Translations under genes and position numbers: made by a program
Notes under the pieces: model-generated
The model's database searches: none
What the model was told of the DNA's origin: nothing
Seen by the model: only the letters and a program-made list of their open reading frames with translations
Part shown: positions 33,907 through 41,400 of the stretch, one piece after another
Position numbering within the stretch: the first letter of the stretch is position 1
How the letters are laid out: each line of letters begins with the position of its first letter
From: Dysgonomonas gadei ATCC BAA-286
GTDB lineage: Bacteria; Bacteroidota; Bacteroidia; Bacteroidales; Dysgonomonadaceae
Length of the DNA stretch: 64,000 nt
Direction of reading: 5' to 3'
Assembly (NCBI RefSeq): GCF_000213555.1
Contig: NZ_GL891983.1
Location: 73,807-137,806, forward strand

Positions 33907-34563
33907 ATGGCAAAGTACAACACAGAATTGACAGAAAAGATTGTAAGCCTGCTTGAAGACGAGTTTTTCACCGTGTCGCAGGTATGTAAGGCAACAGGCA
34001 TCAGCCGTGAGACATATTATTGCTGGATGAATACCAGAGGCGATTTCCGCAGCGAAGTGGAACAGGCGGTAGCGCGCCGCGAAGCCGAACTGATGACGAT
34101 GGTGCATGCTTCGCTGAAAAAGAAACTTGAAGGCTATTACACCACGGTAGAAAAAGACATCTATGTCCCCGATGGGCATACAGGTGAACTTGTTTTCAAG
34201 CAAAAGACTGTTACAAAGAAGGAATGCCCGCCCGACCTTCGCACAATAAAGATGTTGCTTGACAGGCAGGATAAGAATAGCCCCTCCCGATCTCCCCGGG
34301 GGGATGAGAAAGCCGCTAAAGAATGCACAATGAAGGATGAAGCCGGAACTCTGGAAAAAATAGAAGAAGCAGATAATAGTATAGAGCAAAAACAGGTGGA
34401 AGAAATATTGGAAACCTGCGCGGAGGCCCTCACAGAATTTCCCCCGAAAAACGAACATATAAAAAAGGATATGCAAATACTTACATCTTCACAAAAAAGA
34501 AAAGCCGAACACAAAAAGAAGAAAAATAAGGCCCTGCGGGCAGTTATAAGTGATGAGTTTTAA
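33907..34563 (+). CDS. HTH protein resembling phBC6A51/terminase small subunit, with inserted linker
   Basis: A 218-residue protein. Residues 1-125 form a helix-turn-helix domain like PF13022 (FFTVSQVCKATGISRETYYC, WMNTRGDFRSEVEQAVARRE) with a following beta-hairpin (YTTVEKDIYVPDGHTGELVF). Homologues are scattered in Bacteroidota chromosomes and in phages next to terminase. From residue about 126 the sequence becomes low-complexity (NSPSRSPRGDEKAAKE), where the DNA looks like an inserted GC palindrome plus an intergenic-type repeat. It ends in a Lys-rich tail. No terminase or other phage gene is near. Its role in the efflux locus is unknown, and it is likely part of an insertion. Confidence 0.65.
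   Translation: MAKYNTELTEKIVSLLEDEFFTVSQVCKATGISRETYYCWMNTRGDFRSEVEQAVARREAELMTMVHASLKKKLEGYYTTVEKDIYVPDGHTGELVFKQKTVTKKECPPDLRTIKMLLDRQDKNSPSRSPRGDEKAAKECTMKDEAGTLEKIEEADNSIEQKQVEEILETCAEALTEFPPKNEHIKKDMQILTSSQKRKAEHKKKKNKALRAVISDEF
34281..34345 (+). repeat. GC-rich palindrome and repeat words inside the HTH gene
   Basis: CCCCTCCCGA, then the near-palindrome TCTCCCCGGGGGGA (34291-34304), then AATGCACAATGAAGGATGAA (34322-34341). Its composition is quite unlike the flanking coding DNA, the insert keeps the reading frame, and it encodes a Pro/Ser/Arg linker. Confidence 0.45.
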
Positions 34564-34585
34564 GTAATAAGCGCTAACGCGCCAC

Positions 34586-34640
34586 GACTGTTAACTGATG
34601 ACTGCTAACTGACAAAACTGTCAGATGTGTCAGGTTTTAA
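34586..34640. repeat. GTTAACTG-type intergenic repeat
   Basis: ACTGTTAACTGATGACTGCT and then AACTGACAAAACTGTCAGAT with TGTCAGG: overlapping variations of a GTTAACTGA/CTGTCAG word between the HTH gene and the first ABC ATPase gene. Confidence 0.4.
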
Positions 34641-34694
34641 CAAAAACAGATAAGTAATATAATTCAAACAGCTACTAAACAGTTACTTAAATAA

Positions 34695-35606
34695 ATGAAA
34701 GCTATCTCTGTACAAAATATAAGTAAAAAATACCGTGATATTCAGGCCCTGAACGATATCAGTTTCGATGTGGAACAAGGCGAGATATACGGTATTATCG
34801 GCCCCGACGGAGCCGGAAAGACAAGCCTTTTCCGTATCCTTACCACTTTACTTCTGGCTGATGGCGGTACAGCTACAGTCGACGGACTTGATGTAGTGAG
34901 GGACTATAAGGAGATACGCAATCATATTGGCTACATGCCGGGTAGATTTTCACTCTATCAGGATTTGACGGTGGAAGAGAATCTCGAATTCTTCGCTACC
35001 GTATTCAATACGACCATTCAGGAAAACTACCATCTGATAAAAGATATTTACCAACAAATAGAACCATTCAAAAACAGGAGAGCAGGCAAGTTATCGGGTG
35101 GTATGAAACAAAAGCTGGCACTGAGTTGCGCCCTTATACATAAACCCGCCGTATTGTTCCTTGATGAGCCTACAACCGGAGTAGACCCGGTTTCTCGAAA
35201 GGAATTCTGGGAGATGCTCAGGAAACTGAAAGAACAGAATATCACCATTCTTGTATCTACTCCTTATATGGACGAGGCTACGCTTTGCGACCGTATCGCA
35301 CTTATTCAGCAAGGCAGCTTTTTGCAGGTAGATACACCACAAAATATTATAGGCCGGTTTTCGGAGCCGTTATGGTCGGTAAAGAGTAATCAGATGTATC
35401 AGTTATTAAAAGATTTACGGCAATACGATAAGGTGAAGACCTGCTTCACATTTGGAGAAACACATCATATCACAGTCAACAATAATCTGACTGAGGCCGA
35501 ACTGAAAGCCTTTTTGGCCGAAAAGCAACATAAGGATATAGAAATACATACCATTCAGGCAACTATTGAAGATTGTTACATGCAATTGGCTCAAAATAAC
35601 GAATAA
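34695..35606 (+). CDS. ABC transporter ATP-binding protein (YbhF N-half-like)
   Basis: A 303-residue ATPase: Walker A GPDGAGKTS (36-44), Q-loop region GYMPGRFSLYQDLTVEENL, signature LSGGMKQKLAL (about 135), Walker B VLFLDEPTTGVD and the switch region STPYMDEATLCD. The C-terminal 90 residues (KDLRQYDKVKTCFTFGETHH ... ATIEDCYMQLAQ) are typical of CcmA-type drug-export ATPases. The next ATPase starts in a TAATG overlap, and the two together correspond to the two halves of E. coli YbhF. It powers the two ABC-2 permeases encoded at 36828-39134. Confidence 0.93.
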   Translation: MKAISVQNISKKYRDIQALNDISFDVEQGEIYGIIGPDGAGKTSLFRILTTLLLADGGTATVDGLDVVRDYKEIRNHIGYMPGRFSLYQDLTVEENLEFFATVFNTTIQENYHLIKDIYQQIEPFKNRRAGKLSGGMKQKLALSCALIHKPAVLFLDEPTTGVDPVSRKEFWEMLRKLKEQNITILVSTPYMDEATLCDRIALIQQGSFLQVDTPQNIIGRFSEPLWSVKSNQMYQLLKDLRQYDKVKTCFTFGETHHITVNNNLTEAELKAFLAEKQHKDIEIHTIQATIEDCYMQLAQNNE

Positions 35607-36349
35607 TGACAGAAAAAGTAATACATACGGAAAACCTCACAAAGAAATTCGGCAATTTCACGGCCGTAGATAATATTTCTTTCAGTGTAGACAGAGGTGA
35701 GATATTCGGCTTTCTGGGGGCAAACGGCGCAGGAAAAACAACCGCTATGCGGATGCTCTGCGGATTGAGCTACCCAAGCTCAGGAAAAGGCATGGTTGCA
35801 GGATTCGATATTGCCCGACAACAGGAAGACGTAAAGAGAAACATAGGCTATATGAGTCAGAAATTCTCATTATACGAAGACCTGAAGGTATGGGAAAACA
35901 TGCGCCTGTTTGGAGGAATATACGGAATGAAAGACAAAGAGATATCAAGCAAAACGGATGAAATACTGACCGAACTGGGTTTTATAAATGAACGTAATAC
36001 ACTTGTAAAAGAATTACCTCTCGGTTGGAAACAGAAGCTGGCTTTCTCGGTCTCTATCTTTCACGAACCGAAAGTCGTTTTTCTCGATGAACCGACCGGA
36101 GGTGTCGATCCTGCTACCCGCCGTCAGTTTTGGGAGCTGATATATCAGGCTGCCGATAGAGGGATCACTGTATTTGTAACTACTCATTATATGGATGAAG
36201 CCGAATATTGCCGCAGGGTATCTATTATGGTCGATGGCAAGATAGAGGCTCTGGACACTCCTGCCAATCTCCGCCACCGGTTTAATGCGGAGAGTATGGA
36301 TGGAGTATTTCAGCAGTTGGCGAGGAAAGCTCTTAGAGTTGACAATTGA
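35606..36349 (+). CDS. ABC transporter ATP-binding protein (YbhF C-half-like)
   Basis: A 247-residue ATPase with Walker A GANGAGKTT, Walker B VVFLDEPTGGVD and H-loop FVTTHYMDEAEYC. The signature reads LPLGWKQKLAF instead of LSGGQ; this variant is common in the second ATPase of such pairs and may make the heterodimer asymmetric. It overlaps the previous gene by one base. Its last codons (RVDN, stop) lie inside the left inverted repeat of the IVP cassette (36337-36371), so the native C-terminus was probably altered by that insertion. The ATPase fold itself is complete. Confidence 0.92.
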   Translation: MTEKVIHTENLTKKFGNFTAVDNISFSVDRGEIFGFLGANGAGKTTAMRMLCGLSYPSSGKGMVAGFDIARQQEDVKRNIGYMSQKFSLYEDLKVWENMRLFGGIYGMKDKEISSKTDEILTELGFINERNTLVKELPLGWKQKLAFSVSIFHEPKVVFLDEPTGGVDPATRRQFWELIYQAADRGITVFVTTHYMDEAEYCRRVSIMVDGKIEALDTPANLRHRFNAESMDGVFQQLARKALRVDN

Positions 36350-36371
36350 AAATGGACAATTGACAGTGAAT
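36337..36371. repeat. Left terminal inverted repeat of the IVP cassette
   Basis: 35 bp beginning AGTTGACAATTGAAAATGG and containing a second TTGACA-like unit. It matches the reverse complement of 36784-36818 at 30 of 35 positions by eye. The first 13 bp are still coding (end of the ABC ATPase gene). Confidence 0.75.
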
Positions 36372-36389
36372 AGCAAAACCTATTTACTA

Positions 36390-36740
36390 CTAACTTCTGT
36401 TAAATCGTTCTTTTGTTGTTTTTACAATACTTATAAGAAGTTTTATTAATTCTTGACAATCTAAATGAATGGAAACAAATTCTTTCTCCGATAAAAAAGC
36501 TGCATCTTTCAAAAGCATAAGCCAATATTCGGTTTCGTTGGCTTCTTTTAAAGCGATATTCATTTTGTTTAGAAAATCAGCTTTAGACTGGGCATGTTCA
36601 CCTTCTTTTATCAAGGCCCCAATAGCTGTTCCACTACGAAGTAATTGTTTTGACAAAACATATTCGTTATGTTCTGCCACAAGCCACTTATACAGATTTA
36701 TTATTCTTAGAGCAAAGTTATACGATTTTTCAGCAACCAT
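36390..36740 (-). CDS. Four-helix bundle protein, S23/23S rRNA intervening-sequence protein family
   Basis: A 116-residue all-helical protein of the S23/IVP family (PF05635/TIGR02436). Landmarks are YNFALRIINLYKWLVAEHNE, LSKQLLRSGTAIGALIKEGE, FLNKMNIALKEANETEYWL and a final helix LIKLLISIVKTTKERFNRS. In Leptospira, Coxiella and others such proteins are encoded inside extra segments of 23S rRNA genes, and related four-helix proteins (Avd) assist diversity-generating retroelements. Here there is no rRNA gene and no reverse transcriptase nearby. The gene is antisense to the surrounding efflux operon and enclosed by inverted repeats. Biochemical function unknown; a basic-surface pentameric nucleic-acid binder is the family model. 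Confidence 0.9.
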   Translation of the reverse strand: MVAEKSYNFALRIINLYKWLVAEHNEYVLSKQLLRSGTAIGALIKEGEHAQSKADFLNKMNIALKEANETEYWLMLLKDAAFLSEKEFVSIHLDCQELIKLLISIVKTTKERFNRS

Positions 36741-36783
36741 TGGTAAATTAATAATTAACGAAAATAATCATAAACTTTGAAAT

Positions 36784-36818
36784 ATCCATTGTCAACTGTC
36801 CATTATCAACTGTCAACT
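36784..36818. repeat. Right terminal inverted repeat of the IVP cassette
   Basis: 35 bp ending ATTATCAACTGTCAACT, inverted relative to 36337-36371 with five mismatches by eye. It ends 9 bp before the permease start codon, so the permease gene was left intact. Confidence 0.75.
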
Positions 36819-36827
36819 ATTAATTAG

Positions 36828-37934
36828 ATGAAACAATTCATAAGCTTCGTCAAAAAAGAATTCTTCCACATATTTCGCGACAGGCGTACTATGCTTATCC
36901 TGCTTGGCATGCCCATCGTGCAGATTATACTTTTCGGGTTCGCTATCACAACAGAAGTGAAAAATACGCAGATTGCGATATTTGACCCCTCAAAAGATAT
37001 TTCAACACAGCGCATCACGGAACAATTACAGGCCAGTGAATATTTTACTGTTACGGAAGTACTAAATAATCCCGATGATATAGACAGAGTATTCAAAGAA
37101 GGGAAAGTTAATCTGGTAGTCGTATTCGGAGAGAATTTCAGTGATAACATGCTGCATACCGGGGAAGCGTCTGTACAACTTATATCTGATGCCACCGACC
37201 CAAATCAGGCAAGCATGCTTTCCGGTTACGCGACCAGTATTATCACCTCCTATCAACAAGAACTAATGCAGGAATATAAAGTTCCGTTTCAGATTATACC
37301 TGAGATAAGAATGCTATACAATCCTCAGCTTAAAAGCGCCTATAACTTCGTTCCCGGAGTAATGGGACTTATACTGATGCTTATATGCGCCATGATGACA
37401 TCCATAGCTATTGTTCGCGAAAAAGAACAGGGTACTATGGAAATACTATTAGCATCGCCGATTAAGCCGATATACATCATTCTCGCAAAGATGGTTCCAT
37501 ACTTCACCCTATCTTTTGTCAATCTGTCTACTATACTCCTTTTGTCGGTCTTTGTATTGCAGGTGCCCATCGCAGGTAGTCTGTTCTGGCTGACAATCGT
37601 GTCCGTCCTGTTCATTATGGTGGCATTGGCTTTAGGCTTGCTTATCTCTACTATTGTAGATACACAGGTCGCAGCCATGCTGGTCTCCGGTATGGGATTG
37701 ATGATGCCTGTGATGCTGCTTTCGGGAATGATATTCCCTATAGAAAGTATGCCTGCGGTTCTCCAATGGTTTTCTGATATCATACCGGCAAAATGGTATG
37801 TATCATCTGTAAGAAAGCTTATGATAGAGGGGGTGGATGTAGTATTTGTATTAAAAGAGATGATAATACTATTAGTTATGGCAGTATCCCTGATAGTGGT
37901 AAGTTTAAAGAAGTTCAAAACAAGGCTCACTTAA
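36828..37934 (+). CDS. ABC-2 type exporter permease (YbhS/YhhJ-like)
   Basis: A 368-residue membrane protein: N-terminal cytoplasmic FVKKEFFHIFRDRRTMLILL, a first TM (about 22-42), a large periplasmic domain (about 43-175) and five further TM helices with the ABC-2 signature region (EKEQGTMEILLASPIKPIYI ... SGMIFPIESMPAVLQWFS). It pairs with the homologous permease 88 bp downstream to form the channel of the YbhFSR-type exporter driven by the two ATPases upstream. The start codon lies 9 bp behind the right repeat of the IVP cassette, so native translation signals may have been replaced. Confidence 0.93.
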   Translation: MKQFISFVKKEFFHIFRDRRTMLILLGMPIVQIILFGFAITTEVKNTQIAIFDPSKDISTQRITEQLQASEYFTVTEVLNNPDDIDRVFKEGKVNLVVVFGENFSDNMLHTGEASVQLISDATDPNQASMLSGYATSIITSYQQELMQEYKVPFQIIPEIRMLYNPQLKSAYNFVPGVMGLILMLICAMMTSIAIVREKEQGTMEILLASPIKPIYIILAKMVPYFTLSFVNLSTILLLSVFVLQVPIAGSLFWLTIVSVLFIMVALALGLLISTIVDTQVAAMLVSGMGLMMPVMLLSGMIFPIESMPAVLQWFSDIIPAKWYVSSVRKLMIEGVDVVFVLKEMIILLVMAVSLIVVSLKKFKTRLT

Positions 37935-37942
37935 TAAATAAG

Positions 37943-38020
37943 CTGTTAGCTTATGGCCTTTAACTGTTAGAAAATACAGAAAAGGCTATAGGCTAATGGC
38001 TGACAGCTAAAAGCTAACAA
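37943..38020. repeat. Inverted word-like repeat between the two permease genes
   Basis: TGTTAGCTT (in GCTGTTAGCTTATGGCC) pairs with AAGCTAACA (in GACAGCTAAAAGCTAACA) at the other end of the 88 bp gap, with GGCTATAGGCTAATGGC between. Similar words (AAGCTAACAGCTAAAGGCTA) occur at about 30270. Confidence 0.5.
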
Positions 38021-38021
38021 T

Positions 38022-39134
38022 ATGATAAAGTTTCTTATCGAAAAAGAATTCAAGCAGATTCTGAGGAATAAGTTCCTTCCGAAATTGATAATGGTATGGC
38101 CTGTTATGATGATGCTTATCATGCCCTGGGCAGCGAATCAGGAGATAAAAGACATCCGCCTGAGTATTGTCGACAATGACCATAGTTCCTATTCGGAGCG
38201 TCTTGTTAATAAAATAACTTCTTCCGGATATTTTCTTCTTACAGACGTATCTGCATCGAATAATAAAGCCTTGGAAAGTATAGAATCCGGCAAAGCGGAT
38301 ATTATACTGGAAATACAACCTGACTTTGAAAAAAATCTTGTAAGGGACGGCCTGGCCAATGTAATGATTTCAGCCAATGCGGTAAATGGAGTCAAAGGTG
38401 GGCTGAGCTCATCTTATATGACTTCTATTCTTAGCAACTTTGGAAGTGAAATACGTGGCGAATGGGTGCAAACAAGCTCAAAGGCTATTCAGCCTGTTAT
38501 CAACATAGTACCCTTGAATAAGTTCAATCCGCATCTGGACTACAAAGTGTTTATGGTGCCGGCACTGATGGTAATGTTACTTACCTTACTAGCCGGATTC
38601 CTTCCTGCCCTGAACATTGTAGGGGAAAAAGAGACCGGAACTATCGAACAGATGAATGTGACTCCTGTTAATAAATTTACCTTTATTCTGGCAAAATTGA
38701 TCCCATACTGGATTATCGGAGGTATTGTACTCACGGTTTGCTTCTTGCTTTCCGCTTTAGTGTATGGGCTGACTCCTTCGGGAAGCCTTCTCACTATCGG
38801 ACTCTTTGCCGGGGTTTACACGCTTGTAGTTTCGGGACTGGGATTAGTTATATCAAACTATTCGAACACTACACAGCAGGCCATGTTTGTCATGTTCTTT
38901 TTCCTTATTGTTTTGATTCTGATGAGTGGTATGTTCACTCCCATAAACAGTATGCCGGAGTGGGCAAAAATCATTACTATGGCTAATCCTTTGAGATACT
39001 TTATAGAAGTTATGCGTATGGTATTTCTGAAAGGGAGCGCATTAGCAGATATGACAACACATATAGTTGTCCTCATAGGGTTTGCCCTCTTCTTTAATAT
39101 ATGGGCGGTTATAAGTTACAAGAAGACGAATTGA
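38022..39134 (+). CDS. ABC-2 type exporter permease (YbhR-like)
   Basis: A 370-residue permease homologous to the previous gene: FLIEKEFKQILRNKFLPKLI at the N-terminus, TM1 about 23-40, periplasmic domain to about 175, and then five TM helices with GEKETGTIEQMNVTPVNKFT and SGMFTPINSMPEWAKII. It forms the heterodimeric membrane part of the efflux complex. The substrate is not evident; YbhFSR-like systems export cationic drugs and dyes, and others export lipids. Last gene of the locus, followed by a strong hairpin. Confidence 0.93.
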   Translation: MIKFLIEKEFKQILRNKFLPKLIMVWPVMMMLIMPWAANQEIKDIRLSIVDNDHSSYSERLVNKITSSGYFLLTDVSASNNKALESIESGKADIILEIQPDFEKNLVRDGLANVMISANAVNGVKGGLSSSYMTSILSNFGSEIRGEWVQTSSKAIQPVINIVPLNKFNPHLDYKVFMVPALMVMLLTLLAGFLPALNIVGEKETGTIEQMNVTPVNKFTFILAKLIPYWIIGGIVLTVCFLLSALVYGLTPSGSLLTIGLFAGVYTLVVSGLGLVISNYSNTTQQAMFVMFFFLIVLILMSGMFTPINSMPEWAKIITMANPLRYFIEVMRMVFLKGSALADMTTHIVVLIGFALFFNIWAVISYKKTN

Positions 39135-39151
39135 ATACATATTATAAAAAT

Positions 39152-39185
39152 AAGAAAGGATATCTTGCTTAAGATATCCTTTCTT
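39152..39185. terminator. Bidirectional terminator between the efflux operon and the DUF349 gene
   Basis: Perfect 15 bp stem (AAGAAAGGATATCTT / AAGATATCCTTTCTT) with a GCTT loop between two convergent genes, 17 bp past the permease stop. Confidence 0.75.
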
Positions 39186-39207
39186 CATATTCTATATAAG
39201 AGAGTCT

Positions 39208-41274
39208 CTATTTTTCCAACTCATTCAGATTTTCATCGATGGCCTCTATTTTCTTAACAAGCAAGTCCATCTCATTTTTCAGATTCTCTATTTTATGAGT
39301 AATATCTTTCAGAAGGCCGCCGCCCCCCTTCGATGAAACGGAAAGGAAATTCATATTATTCTCATAAGTTTGAAGATCTGTTTTCACCTTATTATATTGG
39401 TGCATCAGATGATCCCTTTCTTTGTATAATACCCGCTTTGGATTGTCTTGTTTCGACATATCCTTCATATTCGATTTGAAAGCCTCGAAACGACGTTCCG
39501 TCTTATCCACTTTCAAGCGATCATAATGGGCATCCACAGCCTGATGGAATTCTTTATAAATCCTGTCTTTTTCTTTAAACGGAACAAATCCTATTTTATG
39601 GAATTCATCCGCTAAAGCACGCACCTGAGCGATTGCTTCCGATGCTTCTAAAGATTCGTCTATATTATTTATCTTCTCTATAATTTCTTTCTTAGCTGTA
39701 AGATTTTCAAGCTCCTCACCTTTTTGTGAAGATTCGTTCTTCTTTTTCTGCTCGAAGAAATAATCACAGGCTGTAACAAATTCTTTCCAGATAGCATCCG
39801 AATATTTACGGGGAACCGGACCGATGGTTTTCCACTCTTTCTGTATACCGATGAGTTTATCTGCTGTAGATTTCCATTCGGTGCTGTCTTTCAACATTTT
39901 TGCCTGTTCGCACAAAGAACGTTTTTTCTCGAGGTTGATATCCATCTCGTCCCTCACCCCTCTGAAAAATTCGCTTTTACGTTCGAAGAATGTATCGCAC
40001 AATGCCCTGAACTCTTCAAATATCTGTGTGTTCACCTTTTTAGGCACAAACCCAATGGTTTTCCATTTAGCCTGCAATTCAATTACTTCCTTGCTTTTTT
40101 CATCCCAATCTTTGAATGAATTAAGCGTAGAATAATCAATTGTTTTGAGGGTTTCGCAAATTGCAGTCTTTTCTGCCAGATTCTCCTCTTCTTTTCCTTT
40201 CAGAGATTCGAAATGTGTCTGATATTTTTTATTTATAGCAGTAGATGCATCTTTGAAGCGTGTCCAGGTTTCTTCTCTGAGTTCTCTGGCTACAGGACCT
40301 ATCTCACGCCATTGTTGATGGAAATTCTGAAGCTGATGGAATGCTGACACTGCATCTGCGTCATCTATTAGTTTTTCTACAGCATCAATTATAGATGTTT
40401 TCAGTTCCAGATTCTTCTTAAAGTCATAATCACGGAACTCGTTGTTTATCTTAATCAGGTCATAGAATTTTTCCGTATAAATCTGATATGATTTCCACAA
40501 CTCCTTAACTTTAGCCTGAGGAACCAATGCGATATCGCTCCACTGTTGCTGTAAATCTTTGAACTCTTTATATAACTTATTAAAGTCGTCTGAACTTTCA
40601 GTCAGATTCTTAATCGAATCTATTATTTGAAGTTTTTTATTATAGTTATCTTCCTTAAGTCTTTCTTCTGCAATGGCGTTGCTTGCCCGCTTCTCTTTTA
40701 TTTCATTTAAGAAAGTTTTTACCACATCCTCACTAGGGTCGGGTGTAGGCGTGAAAGTTTCAGCATCATTGCCTGCTTCGGCAAATGCTGCTTTCTCCGC
40801 TTCCACACTTGCAGAACGAAGTTTATAATATGCCTGTTTCAAAGCTTCCACCTCTGCACGCGAAGGTAATTCGGATTGTGATGCCAGATTTTTTAAGTTC
40901 TCTATTATCTCATCCTTTGTCAAAGATGCGTGCTTTGTCACATGAGCCTCTGTAGTTGCCTCAGGTTGCTCTGTATCGTCTTCCGACTCATTATTTTCTG
41001 CTGACACAGTTGGCTCTTCCGGGTCTTCCGCAATTTCAGCCACTGCCTCTATTTCAGGAGTAGTCTCTGCTGCGGGCTCAACTTCTTTTGCTGACTCCGG
41101 TTCTTCAACTGTTTCTTCCTCTTTTACTGGCTCAACATTTTCAGCCGGGGTTTCTTTTTCAGCAGATTCATTCTCTACCGCTTCAACGTTAGCTTCTATA
41201 GGCTTTGTTTCTTCGGCTTTGTTCTCGTCAGAAGGGTCTCCCACAGGCAATTTGGGCTCTAGGTTCTCGTTCAT
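39208..41274 (-). CDS. DUF349 repeat protein
   Basis: A 688-residue soluble protein. Residues 1-125 are an acidic, Glu/Pro/Ala-rich disordered region (AEETKPIEANVEAVENESAE). Residues about 160-620 hold around five DUF349 repeats of about 70 residues, recognisable by W..IG.VPRK/KVN...W..F...CD.FFE.K (for example WKTIGPVPRKYSDAIWKEFV), followed by a coiled coil to the end. DUF349 proteins are nearly universal in Bacteroidota and Actinobacteria. The only functional hint from the family is an RNA-polymerase or translation-associated role, which is not established. It is monocistronic between two terminators or divergent promoters. Confidence 0.9.
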   Translation of the reverse strand: MNENLEPKLPVGDPSDENKAEETKPIEANVEAVENESAEKETPAENVEPVKEEETVEEPESAKEVEPAAETTPEIEAVAEIAEDPEEPTVSAENNESEDDTEQPEATTEAHVTKHASLTKDEIIENLKNLASQSELPSRAEVEALKQAYYKLRSASVEAEKAAFAEAGNDAETFTPTPDPSEDVVKTFLNEIKEKRASNAIAEERLKEDNYNKKLQIIDSIKNLTESSDDFNKLYKEFKDLQQQWSDIALVPQAKVKELWKSYQIYTEKFYDLIKINNEFRDYDFKKNLELKTSIIDAVEKLIDDADAVSAFHQLQNFHQQWREIGPVARELREETWTRFKDASTAINKKYQTHFESLKGKEEENLAEKTAICETLKTIDYSTLNSFKDWDEKSKEVIELQAKWKTIGFVPKKVNTQIFEEFRALCDTFFERKSEFFRGVRDEMDINLEKKRSLCEQAKMLKDSTEWKSTADKLIGIQKEWKTIGPVPRKYSDAIWKEFVTACDYFFEQKKKNESSQKGEELENLTAKKEIIEKINNIDESLEASEAIAQVRALADEFHKIGFVPFKEKDRIYKEFHQAVDAHYDRLKVDKTERRFEAFKSNMKDMSKQDNPKRVLYKERDHLMHQYNKVKTDLQTYENNMNFLSVSSKGGGGLLKDITHKIENLKNEMDLLVKKIEAIDENLNELEK

Positions 41275-41400
41275 ATAGTTAGTTTTTAATGGATGAAGGT
41301 AATACCTTATGTTTTTCGCTCGGCAAATTAATCATTTTTTTTTGTCATATCAACTAATAATATAAAGTTTTTTAACTAACGTAGCTAAAATAGAGTATTA

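Larger units (their letters stand above)
36337..36818. mobile_element. Putative S23/IVP cassette bounded by inverted repeats
   Basis: A 482 bp segment with one gene (four-helix bundle protein, minus strand) between two imperfect 35 bp inverted repeats. It stands between the ATPase and permease genes of a plus-strand operon, where related loci have the genes adjacent. No transposase is encoded, so it would have to be moved in trans or by another mechanism. No clear target-site duplication is visible. Confidence 0.55.

Noticed and set aside
33889..34476. A 195-codon minus-strand open frame opposite the HTH gene
   Set aside because: Cys/Phe-rich antisense product without domain character; the plus-strand HTH domain is clearly the coding strand.
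33907..34563. A prophage at the phBC6A51-like HTH gene
   Set aside because: No terminase large subunit, portal, integrase or other phage gene lies on either side.
36337..36371. TTGACA words in the cassette repeats as sigma-70 -35 boxes
   Set aside because: Bacteroidota promoters use TTTG and TAnnTTTG, and the words occur in inverted copies at both cassette ends without matching -7 elements.
36390..36740. IVP gene as part of a 23S rRNA intervening sequence or of a diversity-generating retroelement
   Set aside because: No rRNA sequence, reverse transcriptase or template/variable repeat pair is present in the neighbourhood.
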